Of a DNA stretch of 64,000 nt, positions 8,196 to 18,315 are shown one piece after another. Each line of letters begins with the position of its first letter. Within the stretch, counting starts at the first letter, position 1. This DNA comes from Bacteroidota bacterium (GTDB lineage Bacteria > Bacteroidota > Bacteroidia > B-17B0 > Aurantibacillaceae), in contig JAJNDK010000008.1 in the NCBI GenBank assembly GCA_021156365.1, positions 186,001 to 250,000 of the forward strand. Reading direction: 5' to 3'. Below the pieces are notes generated by a model. It was not told where the DNA came from and ran no database searches. It was given only the letters and a program-made list of their open reading frames with translations. Made by a program: the position numbers and the translations under genes.

Positions 8196-8673
8196 ATGCT
8201 TTTTGTAATGCAGCAATGTCAAGTTTTTTCATTTGGAGCATGGCAGCCATTGCGCGCTGTGATTTTTCCGAAGCGGGATCACTGACCAGGTCCGTAAGAA
8301 CAGTGGGGACAATTTGCCACGAAACGCCGTATTTATCTTTCAGCCATCCACACTGATGATATTTCGGATCTCCACCTTCCTTCAGTTTTTCCCAATAATA
8401 ATCCACTTCTTCCTGGTCTTTACAGTTTACAATGAACGAAACGGCTTCATTGAACTTAAAAACGGGCCCGCCGTTCAATCCCACGAATTGCTGACCATCC
8501 AACTCAAACGTGATCGTCATCACGGTACCTTCCGGCATTTTATGGATCTCATGCCCCTCTTTTCCATAATAAATAATGCGTCCAATGGATGAGTTTTTGA
8601 AAACAGATGTATAATATCCTGCTGCTTCTTCGGCTTCTCTATCGAACCATAGATTGTTTGTGATCCTTTGCAT
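8182..8673 (-). CDS. VOC / PhnB-like (3-demethylubiquinone methyltransferase-fold) protein
   Basis: The ATG at 8673 begins MQRITNNLWFDREAEEA, the usual start of the PhnB-like branch of the vicinal oxygen chelate superfamily. ITFELDGQQFVGLNGGP, FIVNCKDQEEVDYYWEKL and CGWLKDKYGVSWQIVP complete the domain in about 160 residues. Many members are metal-independent binding proteins despite a '3-demethylubiquinone-9 3-methyltransferase' domain label, so no reaction is claimed. The overlap with the lipoprotein gene indicates a two-gene operon. Confidence 0.85.
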   Translation of the reverse strand: MQRITNNLWFDREAEEAAGYYTSVFKNSSIGRIIYYGKEGHEIHKMPEGTVMTITFELDGQQFVGLNGGPVFKFNEAVSFIVNCKDQEEVDYYWEKLKEGGDPKYHQCGWLKDKYGVSWQIVPTVLTDLVSDPASEKSQRAMAAMLQMKKLDIAALQKAYDGE

Positions 8674-8862
8674 GATTGTGGATTTAAAAATAGTTACTGA
8701 TCTCCCCGCAAAAAGATTGCCAGCAGCCAAAGCAGATATGCCTTTCATAAAGTCTACACCCGGAATAAACAAATGTCCGAAACCCACCTGACCGTTTACA
8801 CCGTTTATTTCACATATTCCAGTTCAATAAAAATAGTCTGCAGTATTGCGATAAAAATTATC

Positions 8863-8870
8863 TATTTTTG
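8863..8870 (+). promoter_or_regulatory. -7 element TATTTTTG upstream of sensor kinase
   Basis: TATTTTTG matches TAnnTTTG and ends 16 bp before the TTG start of the kinase gene, supporting that start and a short leader. Confidence 0.4.
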
Positions 8871-8886
8871 GTTTTAAAGAATCTTT

Positions 8887-11838
8887 TTGCGATTTGTTAC
8901 TCCTGTCATAGTCGTTCTCTGCCTGCATATGAACCTGTATGCGCAGCAACATCTGTTCAGCAATGCGGCCATCAGTGACATCATCCCTTCTCATGAGTGT
9001 TATAATATTTTTCAGGACTGCCGCGGATACATCTGGTTCGGAACGGAAGGAGGGCTGTGCAGGTACGATGGCCATACAGTAAAAATATATGATGATAAAA
9101 AAGGCTTTCCTGAAAAATCCTGTTACGGTATTTACGAAAGCCCCGACAAAACCCTGTGGTTCATCGGATCCGGCAATCGCATTTTGTACTACACTATTCA
9201 AAAAGACAGCCTGTGCGAAGCTGCCTTTTCAGCCGAGTTGAATAAACACCTGCAGCACGTGTACACTGCCCAGTTTTATCTAATACAATCCGACGGTGAC
9301 AGTTGTCTGCTGATTTGTAACCAGTCGATGAGTTTTTCAGTGAACAGATATACCAACGGGATAAAGGAAATCAACTCGGATAGCCTGAGCTATTCTTTCA
9401 GGAAAACAAAGGGTGGCCTTTTTCCTTTAAAATACAAACCAACGATAGATCTGCGCCTTCTACCAGGTCCGAAGAAACCAGTAATTTATCCCGATAAGAT
9501 CCGGCTTTGTCTCATCGACAAGGATACTATCAAATATGAAATAAAGTGGCACAATAAAAATACACCTCAGTGGCGCTGCAATACTACAATGAACAGTAAG
9601 GGGGAACTTTTTATAGGTTGGGACAACCAGGTGATCCGGATAAAGCCAGGCCTTATGCCGGAGGTCTTCTATATTCCAAATTCGGTACTTAGTGTGTACA
9701 CGGATAAGGACGACGGTTTGTGGGTAGGTACGCTGAAAGGCGGGGTGCTGTTTTACAGGAACGGTGAATTGAATTCAGCTGTTGCTTCATTGGATGGCAT
9801 TTCGGTGACGGGTATCTGTGAAGATCACGAAAAAGGGATCTGGTGCAGCACCCTCGAAAGGGGTATCTATTACTGCAGGGATAAACGGGTTGTCAGTTAT
9901 GCAAATCTATACGGCAACAACAAAACTGAAGGACTGTTGAAACCCCTCGACGGAAAATTATTCTGCCATGTGGATACAAAAAAAGTACTGAAGATCGGAA
10001 ACAGCGAAATAGAAGAATATCCACTCGATCTGAAAAGCGGATATAGTGTTTCGGATATCATTTCTTTTAACAATGGATACCTGCTTGTAAGCTCTTCCTG
10101 CATAGTCCATACGGATAAAAAATTCCAGTCAAAGTCTTACCTGAAAGAGATAAGCGGGAGTATTATCGGAGCTACCGATCTCAGCTTATCTCCGACCGGA
10201 CGGGTATTTGCTATACAATATGGCACCCTGATAGAGCTAAAAAAAACAGAAGTAAAGCGTTTGGTCAACCTGAGGTCAGGGGGCGGATGCCTGCTATCCA
10301 GAGAAAAGGATGTACTGATAGGATGCAAGGATGGTATATACACCTTTTCACTCAAAGACAGCAGATTGGAAAAAATCTCTGGGCTAAACGCATCAGTGAG
10401 TGATATTATTCAGACAAAGCCTGGCAATTTTTATGTTGCATCGAAAGAAAAGGGTTTGTATACACTAAAAAATTTTACCTTGCAGGCCTTTGCCGTAAAT
10501 GCGACAAAGAGATTGCGGGTCTTCGACCTCTGTGCCGACGAGGCAGGTTATATCTGGGCAGCCACCAACAGCGGACTCGTAAAAATAAAAGAAAAAGATC
10601 CGGCGGTGTTTTATGTATATTCCGTGGAAAACGGTTTACCTTCCAACCAGGTGAATAAAGTCTCTTATGTAAACGGAAAAATATATGCAGCCACTGTGGA
10701 AGGGCTGTGTGCATTTGACACAAAAGAAAATTTAAACAACACCAGTGCCCCGCAGCTTTACCTGAGCCATCTGTATGTAAACGGCAAAGAAAAGATCCTC
10801 TGTGCCAATATGGAACTGCCTTCGAATTATGTAAACCTGCGTTTCGAATTTGATGTACTGAGCTTCAAGCGGAACGGAAGTAACAGGATTGTATACGAGC
10901 TAACCCGTTCCGGTGATAAAAAAACGGCAGAATTAAGCAGCAACGAATCGGCCATAAACTTTAACAAACTCGCCCCGGGCAGCTACACACTTTCTGTGCA
11001 GGCGCTTAATAATGACACATTGAAAAGCACCCCTTTGAAAATATCTTTTACGATCCGACCGGCATTCTGGCAAATTACCTGGTTCTATCTCCTTTGCGGA
11101 GTATGCTTGTCAGGTATCGTATATCTCCTGGTCCGGATGAGTATAAAACGGATAAAAAAGAAAGAAGAAGCAAAAACGGCGATCAATAAAATGCTGGCAG
11201 AATCGCAGCTTACAGCCTTGCAGGCCCAGATGAATCCGCATTTTATTTTTAATGCGATCACGAGTATACAAGGCTATATACTGAAGCGGGATCCGCAGGA
11301 AGCATACGATTACCTTGCTAAATTCAGTAAACTGATCCGGCTCGTTCTGAATAATTCCCAGGAGAACTTTCTGCAGCTGAACCAGGAGCTGGAAATGCTG
11401 AATCTTTATATTGAGCTGGAACAGCTTCGTTTTGACAAGAGCTTTGAATTTATACTGAACATCGACAGCAGCATCGACCTCTTTGAAACACAGGTCCCGG
11501 CTATGCTGGTGCAGCCCTATGTGGAAAATGCCATCTGGCACGGCTTGCTGAAAATGGAAAAGAACAGTAATGGGAGGCTCCGCATCAGCATCGGCAGGCA
11601 GGAAGACGTATTGAAAATAATCGTAGAAGACAATGGCATCGGGCGCGAACGATCAAAATTGCTGGTAAAACAAACCTATCACCATTCGATGGGAATGAAG
11701 CTGACCGAACAACGCCTGACCATGATCAACAGGCTCCGGAACTATGAGGGACTAAATGTGAACATAACAGACCTGTATGACGAACAGCAACAAGCATCCG
11801 GTACACGGGTTGAAATTTTTATACCAGTAAATTTATGA
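8887..11838 (+). CDS. Beta-propeller sensor histidine kinase (LytS/YpdA-type catalytic part)
   Basis: A 983-residue hybrid of a periplasmic two-component-regulator propeller and a His_kinase/HATPase module. TTG at 8887 is the only start that keeps the signal peptide (MRFVTPVIVVLCLHMNLYAQ); an in-frame stop lies 10 bp upstream and the first ATG falls within the signal. Propeller blades include FQDCRGYIWFGTEGGLCRY and DEAGYIWAATNSGL, followed by a Y_Y_Y-like domain (~640-735). One membrane helix follows at ~735-760, then the phospho-acceptor His785 in MNPHFIFNAI and the ATP site VENAIWHG and EDNGIGRER. It overlaps the LytTR regulator gene by 4 bp. The ligand is unknown. Confidence 0.92.
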   Translation: MRFVTPVIVVLCLHMNLYAQQHLFSNAAISDIIPSHECYNIFQDCRGYIWFGTEGGLCRYDGHTVKIYDDKKGFPEKSCYGIYESPDKTLWFIGSGNRILYYTIQKDSLCEAAFSAELNKHLQHVYTAQFYLIQSDGDSCLLICNQSMSFSVNRYTNGIKEINSDSLSYSFRKTKGGLFPLKYKPTIDLRLLPGPKKPVIYPDKIRLCLIDKDTIKYEIKWHNKNTPQWRCNTTMNSKGELFIGWDNQVIRIKPGLMPEVFYIPNSVLSVYTDKDDGLWVGTLKGGVLFYRNGELNSAVASLDGISVTGICEDHEKGIWCSTLERGIYYCRDKRVVSYANLYGNNKTEGLLKPLDGKLFCHVDTKKVLKIGNSEIEEYPLDLKSGYSVSDIISFNNGYLLVSSSCIVHTDKKFQSKSYLKEISGSIIGATDLSLSPTGRVFAIQYGTLIELKKTEVKRLVNLRSGGGCLLSREKDVLIGCKDGIYTFSLKDSRLEKISGLNASVSDIIQTKPGNFYVASKEKGLYTLKNFTLQAFAVNATKRLRVFDLCADEAGYIWAATNSGLVKIKEKDPAVFYVYSVENGLPSNQVNKVSYVNGKIYAATVEGLCAFDTKENLNNTSAPQLYLSHLYVNGKEKILCANMELPSNYVNLRFEFDVLSFKRNGSNRIVYELTRSGDKKTAELSSNESAINFNKLAPGSYTLSVQALNNDTLKSTPLKISFTIRPAFWQITWFYLLCGVCLSGIVYLLVRMSIKRIKKKEEAKTAINKMLAESQLTALQAQMNPHFIFNAITSIQGYILKRDPQEAYDYLAKFSKLIRLVLNNSQENFLQLNQELEMLNLYIELEQLRFDKSFEFILNIDSSIDLFETQVPAMLVQPYVENAIWHGLLKMEKNSNGRLRISIGRQEDVLKIIVEDNGIGRERSKLLVKQTYHHSMGMKLTEQRLTMINRLRNYEGLNVNITDLYDEQQQASGTRVEIFIPVNL

Positions 11839-12596
11839 ACCAGATCATCAGCGCAATTATTGTAGATGACGAAACTCAGAGCAGGGTAGTTATCCGAAGC
11901 CTGCTCGGGAGGTTCTCAACAGAAGTTCAGATAGTGGGTGAAGCAGAAGATGTGGAAACAGCACTCTCACTGATAAAAGCAAAACAACCCCAGTTGGTTT
12001 TTCTCGACATCCAAATGCCAAAAGGCGATGGGTTCCACCTGCTTAAACAATTCGATAGGATTCCTTTTGAGGTCATTTTTGTAACCAGTTACGATAAGTA
12101 TGCTATCAATGCCATTAAATTCAGTGCGCTTGACTACCTGCTGAAACCGATCGAAGTGAATGACCTGAAAGAAGCCGTCTCAAAAGCCCTGAAAACAATC
12201 AGCAGAAAACAAAGTACGAATATCCAGGTGGTGAACCTGCTTCGTAACCTGGAATCAGAAGACAGCATAACGCATAAAATTGCCGTACAGGCCGGTGAGC
12301 AGGTAAAACTGATAAACACGGCTACTATTGTGTATATCGAAAGCGACGGCAGTTATTGCAATATTTATACGCAGGAAAACGACCGTTTTGTAACTTCAAA
12401 ATATTTAAAGGACTTTGAGGATTATTTTGGGCCCGAATCAGGTTTTGTGCGTATCCACAGGGGGATCCTGATCAATGTTCAGCAAATAAAAAGCTACAAT
12501 AAGGGCGAACCCTGTGTAATAGAAATGTGTAACGGAAAGAACTTTGAAGTAGCGAGAAGGAAAAAACATGAAGTATTGGAGAAACTGAAGAGATGA
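11835..12596 (+). CDS. LytTR-family response regulator
   Basis: A 253-residue regulator. The receiver domain (1-~125) has acidic residues Asp11/Asp12, phospho-acceptor Asp58 in VFLDIQMPKGDG, and the conserved Lys in DYLLKPIE. The C-terminal LytTR DNA-binding domain spans ~150-253 (VYIESDGSYCNIYTQ, FVRIHRGILINVQQI). The ATGA overlap with the kinase stop shows that the two form a cognate pair. Targets are not evident; the convergent downstream gene is unlikely to be one. Confidence 0.95.
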   Translation: MNQIISAIIVDDETQSRVVIRSLLGRFSTEVQIVGEAEDVETALSLIKAKQPQLVFLDIQMPKGDGFHLLKQFDRIPFEVIFVTSYDKYAINAIKFSALDYLLKPIEVNDLKEAVSKALKTISRKQSTNIQVVNLLRNLESEDSITHKIAVQAGEQVKLINTATIVYIESDGSYCNIYTQENDRFVTSKYLKDFEDYFGPESGFVRIHRGILINVQQIKSYNKGEPCVIEMCNGKNFEVARRKKHEVLEKLKR

Positions 12597-12606
12597 TCCC
12601 GGTGCC

Positions 12607-14445
12607 TCACTCCTTACACGGCCTTGCTGCGGAAGTTGTATCCATAAAAAATAATCCGTCGAATTGATAGGGGATCGAGAAGCGTGTCCAATAAGAATAT
12701 TCCGAGCTGACATGATTCGCGAACCGAACGGGAAGCGCTTGTACAAACCAATTCATTTTCCGGGCTTCCCGGAGGTCCAGTAACAGCGTGCCGGCTTTCT
12801 TCTGCACGGATACCTGGTGCAGGGCCTCATCCAGGCTTCCTTTTGGTCCCGGTAACAAAGGGCAGCTGATCTGGTCAAAATTAAAATAACTAATCTGCGC
12901 CAGGTAATTCCCGGAATAGGTAAACTGACCGAAAGCTTTATACGAAGAACCGTATTTTTTTGTAAGATGCGCGCCCATGGAAATGCCGTGGTAATAATTA
13001 TTCTCCGCCACCGGATCTTCTCCTTTGCTGATGTGATTGTCATGCGCCCACAGGAGCATACGTGTACCAGGCTTGTGCATGGAAAGTATCCAGGATACAT
13101 TTTCGGCCATGGCTACATCACGGTATAACGACATATGTCCTTTATATGTATTCTCTGCATACTGTTTTACCAATGTTGCATACTGCATCCCCCACTCCAC
13201 ATTCAACGAATCGCTTTTGTTTTTTGCTGCCGCAAGCCAGGCTTGTTTTTGGGAAACTACCAGGTCAAACACCTTTTCTGCATTCTGTGCCCAGCTAAGC
13301 TTAATACTATCCGAAAAATTGTAACTGTTTGCTCCGTTCTTTTTCAGGGCAGCCAGCCACTCATTCACTTTCGGTACCGATGCAGGATCGTTCCGGGTTA
13401 AAAAAACAGAGAGACTATCATAGGCTTGTGCCGGGTTCTGCATGTCAAAGCCCAGGAATTCAACCTTATCACCCGGATGCAGCTCATTGTATGACCGCAC
13501 CCATTTTATCAGATCGAGCATTTCCTGGTTTTGCCATACACTGAACAAACCATACATACTGCTCCTTGCCGTTCCTTTCCCTCCCAATACATATTTATTT
13601 ACCCGCTCCACGATCAGCTGATTATCTTCGAGGCCAAAAATCCGGACACCAAGCTCTGTAACTGCATATTCAAGCGCACGATTCTTCATCCGGAAAAATT
13701 CACCAGTGCCATGTGTGGATTCACCCAATGCAATTATCTGCGCATTGCCTGCTATTTCGCCAAACGTTTTCAGATCTGCATTAGAAGATTTGATCCCGGG
13801 AGCTACTGCATTCACCGAATGAATGGCAGATGCTTGCTGAGAAAGCCATTTTACCTGTTCAACCGAAATAGCTTTGGCAATCTGAACTTCTTTCACCACT
13901 TTACCATCGATGGATAAGCCCAGATCATCAAACCAGGCATTGCCTTTGCCCGACTGGAACAACAGGATCGAAAAATTACTGAGCGCGGCCGGCAGGGAAA
14001 GGCTCAGTGAAATTTTTTGCCAGTTGGTCGTGCCTGCTATTTTGGTTTTCACCGTGTCCGTCCGCCCGATAAGGGTGCCTTTTGAATCAAACGCATAATA
14101 ACAGGCGAAAAAAGCTGCACCTTTCAGGTCTTCCGTTTTTATCCAGGCTTCAATTTTTACTTTTTTGTTTTTCAACGTGTAAGGCTCCACAGATAGTACG
14201 AGAGACTGGAAGGAAGAAACGGCGTTTTCCTCCGTACCTTTCATCAGTAAACTATATTTCCCCCCGTGTTTCTGAAGGCTATCCATACGCACTCCGGTAT
14301 TTGCCGAGTACAGGTCGTTGCTCCATCCCCAGGGCCGTGTGAAACCTTCCGGGCTTATTTTTTCAAAATCAGCATTCAGTGGTTGCTGTGCATAAATAGC
14401 AGTGCACACAAAAGACAACAACAGAAACAATTCTATTCTTTTCAT
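12607..14445 (-). CDS. Exported erythromycin-esterase-family protein
   Basis: A 612-residue protein from the ATG at 14445, which opens a signal peptide ending IYAQQ. Residues ~20-190 form a jelly-roll-like region (FTRPWGWSNDL, KVKIEAWIKTEDLKGAAFF, GNAWFDDLGLSIDG) resembling carbohydrate-binding modules. The rest is the erythromycin esterase domain with IIALGESTHGTGEFF (the Glu-x-x-His of the active site), FGLEDNQ, FLGFDMQNP and LLWAHDNHIS. Characterised EreA/EreB/EreC open macrolide lactones, but most members of the superfamily have unknown substrates. The secreted two-domain architecture makes resistance only a possibility. Confidence 0.85.
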   Translation of the reverse strand: MKRIELFLLLSFVCTAIYAQQPLNADFEKISPEGFTRPWGWSNDLYSANTGVRMDSLQKHGGKYSLLMKGTEENAVSSFQSLVLSVEPYTLKNKKVKIEAWIKTEDLKGAAFFACYYAFDSKGTLIGRTDTVKTKIAGTTNWQKISLSLSLPAALSNFSILLFQSGKGNAWFDDLGLSIDGKVVKEVQIAKAISVEQVKWLSQQASAIHSVNAVAPGIKSSNADLKTFGEIAGNAQIIALGESTHGTGEFFRMKNRALEYAVTELGVRIFGLEDNQLIVERVNKYVLGGKGTARSSMYGLFSVWQNQEMLDLIKWVRSYNELHPGDKVEFLGFDMQNPAQAYDSLSVFLTRNDPASVPKVNEWLAALKKNGANSYNFSDSIKLSWAQNAEKVFDLVVSQKQAWLAAAKNKSDSLNVEWGMQYATLVKQYAENTYKGHMSLYRDVAMAENVSWILSMHKPGTRMLLWAHDNHISKGEDPVAENNYYHGISMGAHLTKKYGSSYKAFGQFTYSGNYLAQISYFNFDQISCPLLPGPKGSLDEALHQVSVQKKAGTLLLDLREARKMNWFVQALPVRFANHVSSEYSYWTRFSIPYQFDGLFFMDTTSAARPCKE

Positions 14446-14631
14446 ATCAGGATACCTGAGATAAAAATAGCAAATTCCGGATAGCCGGTACCAGCGAGTT
14501 ATTTTACGTTGCCGGTAAAAAATGGAAAGATCCTGTTTTCCCATGTGTAGCAAATACTCCGCACCGTGTTTTAACCAAAACAACTGCAAGAGCGGAAAAA
14601 TAAGCTATAGCTTCATTAGCACATTTTTTGC

Positions 14632-15765
14632 ATGTTTATTTTTTCAAGTGATCAAATGGCTATTGAAAATTTAAATATTGTCCGGTTTGCTCCTTCAGGG
14701 AAAGACAGTTTTCATGAAACTGTTATCTCTCATGTCAATTTCTATTTTAAAAGCAATAACATTTCTCCTTATGCAAATACTACCATGTGGGTGAAAACAG
14801 CTGTAATGCTCCTTTTGTATTTTGTGCCCTATGTATTCATGGTACTTGGATTTGCGAAAGGCAATGCATGGATATTCTTCGGGTTTTGGTTTGTAATGGC
14901 CTGGGGGATGATCGGGATCGGCACATCCGTGATGCATGATGCCAACCATGGCACCTACTCTCCCAATAAAAAAGTCAATAGCTTTATAGGTTATATCCTG
15001 GAAATTATCGGAGGCTATGCTGTGACCTGGAAAATTCAGCATAACCAGCTGCATCACACATATACAAATATTGCAGGCCTGGATGAGGATATTGATAGTA
15101 TAAAGCTGCTACGTTTTTCTCCACGTCAGCCTCTGTATTGGTTTCACAAATACCAATACCTCTATGTATGGTTTTTTTACATGATGATGACGCTTTTTTG
15201 GATGACAGCAAAAGACTACCTCCAGGTAATCCGGTATAAACAACATGACTTGCTTATTAAACATAACGTATCATTAAAACAGGCCATTTTTCGTATTACA
15301 CTCTATAAGCTTTTTTATTACGCATACATAATAGCACTTCCGATCCTTTTTTCAGGCATGCCCTGGTATTTTGTCATTTTTGGTTTTCTACTTATGCATT
15401 TTACTGCTGGACTTTTCCTTTCCTGTGTATTTCAACCTTCTCACATAGTGGAAACTTCTACATTCGAATTGCCTGTTATCACTAACGGAAAAAGAGAAAT
15501 GGAAGATTCATGGGCAATTCATGAAGTTGAGAACACTACAGATTTTGGGCCGGACAAGCCTCTATTGACATGGTTTATCGGGGGACTTAATTTTCAGATC
15601 GAGCATCATTTATTTACAGGAATATGTCATGTTCACTATCCCAAACTCGCACCGATCGTAAAAAAAGTAACGGCCGATTTTGGCGTTACCTACCATGTGG
15701 AATCCACTTTTTGGAAAGCACTGAGAGGACATGTAAGGATGCTGAAAAAATTAGGAAAAAATTAA
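14632..15765 (+). CDS. Membrane fatty acid desaturase
   Basis: A 377-residue integral membrane di-iron desaturase with all three histidine boxes: HDANHG, QHNQLHH and QIEHHLF. Hydrophobic pairs flank the first and second boxes (MLLLYFVPYVFMVLGF, IFFGFWFVMAWGMIGI). The Q-x-x-H-H form of the third box is that of front-end/linoleoyl-type desaturases. It likely introduces a double bond into membrane acyl chains using reduced ferredoxin or cytochrome. A second ATG at 14656 (MAIENLN) is an equally possible start. No redox partner is adjacent. Confidence 0.9.
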   Translation: MFIFSSDQMAIENLNIVRFAPSGKDSFHETVISHVNFYFKSNNISPYANTTMWVKTAVMLLLYFVPYVFMVLGFAKGNAWIFFGFWFVMAWGMIGIGTSVMHDANHGTYSPNKKVNSFIGYILEIIGGYAVTWKIQHNQLHHTYTNIAGLDEDIDSIKLLRFSPRQPLYWFHKYQYLYVWFFYMMMTLFWMTAKDYLQVIRYKQHDLLIKHNVSLKQAIFRITLYKLFYYAYIIALPILFSGMPWYFVIFGFLLMHFTAGLFLSCVFQPSHIVETSTFELPVITNGKREMEDSWAIHEVENTTDFGPDKPLLTWFIGGLNFQIEHHLFTGICHVHYPKLAPIVKKVTADFGVTYHVESTFWKALRGHVRMLKKLGKN

Positions 15766-15808
15766 ACTGTTTGATGTGTTAAACATTTTATTCGATGCAG
15801 GGACTTCT

Positions 15809-16267
15809 TTAAGTTAAGGTAATCTTCAATTTGGGACCTGTAAAAATAAACCCGCAGCTTTCATAGAACTTTATGGTGCGTTTCCAGCGCTCTTCTGTAG
15901 GAGCAGTAACATCGATGCGCTTCCATTTCCGTTCTTTGGCAAGGGCGGTGATCTCATCTATCAGTTTTTTACCTGCGCCCGAAGACCGGAACCGGGGACG
16001 GATATACATCTCATCCAACAGTCCATATTTTCCACCTGCATAGATAGCCTGGCATTCGGTGAGCGTAAGTATACCTACCGGCTGCTGACCTGCAGTTTTT
16101 GCAATATAAATTTCCGTTCTGCCATTGCTCACGAGATTTTTTACGAGATCCGTATTTAAAAAAACGATAGAGCCCGCTTCTTCACCCAATTCGAGGTACA
16201 ATTCTTTCAGCAGCTCTACCACCAGATCGAACTCTTCTTCTTTTGCGGTATCGATGTGAATTTCCAT
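15809..16267 (-). CDS. GNAT-family N-acetyltransferase
   Basis: A 152-residue protein from the ATG at 16267; the longer frame would need a TTG. It contains the acetyl-CoA binding motif A region, with LLDEMYIRPRFRSSGAGKKLIDEI (R-x-x-x-G-x-G/A), and motif B near RIDVTAPTEERWKRTIKFYESCGF. The acceptor substrate is unknown. It is encoded convergently to the desaturase with a 43-bp gap. Confidence 0.88.
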   Translation of the reverse strand: MEIHIDTAKEEEFDLVVELLKELYLELGEEAGSIVFLNTDLVKNLVSNGRTEIYIAKTAGQQPVGILTLTECQAIYAGGKYGLLDEMYIRPRFRSSGAGKKLIDEITALAKERKWKRIDVTAPTEERWKRTIKFYESCGFIFTGPKLKITLT

Positions 16268-16438
16268 TTTCGGTTCTTTCTTATATACGTCTATGGATTG
16301 TTTCAAGCTTATGTAAATATAAGACTTCTATCCTAAAAGCACATCATGCCGTTAAAAGTATAATTATCCCAGTACCTGTTTCACCAAGTGTAAACGCCTA
16401 TTCACTAAGTGCCGTTATGTATTTATTTCAAAGCGACC

Positions 16439-16446
16439 TACGTTTG
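16439..16446 (+). promoter_or_regulatory. -7 element TACGTTTG
   Basis: TACGTTTG matches TAnnTTTG and ends 18 bp before the MuiA-like gene. Confidence 0.45.
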
Positions 16447-16464
16447 TATTTCATAAAATAAAAA

Positions 16465-18174
16465 ATGATGAAACTACTTTTATTCTCAGCCATATGCCTC
16501 CTGACCTTTAGCAGCAGAGCTACCGAAACGGAAAAGATCATAAAATCGAAGCCCGAAAAAGCAACCGTATATCTGCAAGGAGCCCAGGTGTTCCGATCAG
16601 GCACGATCAATATACCACAAGGCCAAAGTGTACTGGTATTTGAAGGCCTGGAAAATTCCATTGATCCGCAAAGTATCCAGGCGTCCGGGAGCGGTAATTG
16701 CATTATCACAGAAACCCAATACCTGCTGCATTACCCGGAATTGCAAAAATTTAAAGTCAGCTCGGGGGGTGCTAAATATGCCAAAGCGAGGAAGCAGATC
16801 AGCGACTCACTCACACTAATGAGCTATGAGATGGAGGAGATGCAGAATCAAAAGGATGTACTTACAACCGAAAAAGAGGTCTTACTGAACTATGGCTTGT
16901 ACAAGGGCCTGTCAAAAAAGGATTCCCTGGCATTTTTAAAAGAAGGACTTGTCTTCCTGAGAGAAAAGCTGAATAATATCAATAGTGAATTATTAAAATT
17001 AAAAAAACTGGAAGCGAGAACCCAGCTCAAAATAGATCTTCTTACTCAAAGACAGATACAGATCGAAAATGAAGAGAACAACATCAACAGCTCATCCCAG
17101 GCAGAAAATAAACCGGACTATCGCATCACCGTAACCGTGATGGCAGACGCACCAACAACGGCAAACATCGGCATCAATTATTTTGTTCCAAATGCGGGCT
17201 GGGCTCCTATGTATGACCTGCGCACGGAAAGTGTGGACAAACCCATTCAGTTAAGCTATAAAGCTACTGTTTTTCAAAACACCGGAGCCGACTGGAAAGA
17301 GGTAAAGCTTACCCTTAGCACAGCCGATCCAAAGCAGAATTTTACTATTCCGGAGCTCAATCCTTATTTTGTGGATGTTTATAAAAACCTTACAAAAGAA
17401 TCCTATAAACTAAACCCTGCAACGGTAACCGGTTCTACACTTAATATGACTACCACACTGGGTGCATCCACTCCCAATTTTTCCGTCAACAACCCGGCCA
17501 CACAGCAAAAAGACGTGGTGATCGGTTCAAATGAAGCTTATGAATACGTAGTGATGGATGATAATATTATACAGGCCGAATTTGAGATCAAACTGCCCTA
17601 CTCCATTCCAAGTGATAACAAAAATCATTATGTATCGATCCTGAACAAAGAGCTAAAGACAAAATATGTTCACAAGACCATTCCGAAAATGGATCTGAAA
17701 GCGTACCTGACAGCACGGATCACGAACTATGAGGAATTGAATTTATTGCCCGGCAAAGCAAATGTTTATTTTGGCGGGACATTTATCGGAAAAACATTTA
17801 TTAAAACAGGTGATACCGGAGATACGCTGGAATTATCATTGGGGCAGGACAAAAATGTAAATGTCAAGCGAACCAAAATAAAGGATAAATCGAAAGAGAA
17901 GGTTTTGGACAACGATAAATTTTACGACATGGCGTATGAGATCATTATAAAGAACGGGAATTCTAAAAATATCGAAATAGAAGTAATAGATCAGATCCCG
18001 CTGACAAAGAACCAGCAAATAACTCTTGAGAAGATCGAACTGCATGGTGCACAACAGGACGAAACAACCGGGGAGATCATGTGGCGCAATCATATCAAAT
18101 CGAAAGAGAATAAAAAGAATGCATTCAGTTTTACAGTAAAGGCACCTAAAAATATGCAGTTGGTAGTTAAATAG
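16465..18174 (+). CDS. MuiA-family protein (DUF4140/DUF4139)
   Basis: A 569-residue exported protein. A signal peptide (residues 1-19) precedes the DUF4140 domain (PEKATVYLQGAQVFRSG). A coiled coil follows at ~110-210, then the DUF4139 domain (MADAPTTANIGINYFVPNAGWAPMYDLR, FQNTGADWKEVKLTLSTADP). The name 'mucoidy inhibitor A' comes from a regulator of colanic acid in enterobacteria; what the protein does in Bacteroidota is unknown. It is encoded alone. A palindromic hairpin lies 10 bp past the stop. Confidence 0.85.
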   Translation: MMKLLLFSAICLLTFSSRATETEKIIKSKPEKATVYLQGAQVFRSGTINIPQGQSVLVFEGLENSIDPQSIQASGSGNCIITETQYLLHYPELQKFKVSSGGAKYAKARKQISDSLTLMSYEMEEMQNQKDVLTTEKEVLLNYGLYKGLSKKDSLAFLKEGLVFLREKLNNINSELLKLKKLEARTQLKIDLLTQRQIQIENEENNINSSSQAENKPDYRITVTVMADAPTTANIGINYFVPNAGWAPMYDLRTESVDKPIQLSYKATVFQNTGADWKEVKLTLSTADPKQNFTIPELNPYFVDVYKNLTKESYKLNPATVTGSTLNMTTTLGASTPNFSVNNPATQQKDVVIGSNEAYEYVVMDDNIIQAEFEIKLPYSIPSDNKNHYVSILNKELKTKYVHKTIPKMDLKAYLTARITNYEELNLLPGKANVYFGGTFIGKTFIKTGDTGDTLELSLGQDKNVNVKRTKIKDKSKEKVLDNDKFYDMAYEIIIKNGNSKNIEIEVIDQIPLTKNQQITLEKIELHGAQQDETTGEIMWRNHIKSKENKKNAFSFTVKAPKNMQLVVK

Positions 18175-18183
18175 ATCCGGTTT

Positions 18184-18214
18184 GCCCTTCTGCGACAATC
18201 GGTTGCAGAAGGGC
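18184..18214. terminator. Strong hairpin after the MuiA-like gene
   Basis: GCCCTTCTGC pairs perfectly with GCAGAAGGGC across an 11-nt loop. No T-run follows, so intrinsic termination is uncertain; it may stabilise the mRNA 3' end. Confidence 0.45.
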
Positions 18215-18315
18215 GTCGATCGACAGTAGGTTTAGGTTGTTTATCCTTATCATTCCTGGTTCGGAAGAGGTTTTAGTAATTTCGCACTATCGATATAAAA
18301 ACTCAACCATCCAAA

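Noticed and set aside
12607-14445. Naming the esterase a macrolide-resistance gene
   Set aside because: The extra beta-rich domain and secretion signal differ from EreA/EreB; most members of the superfamily have no shown resistance role.
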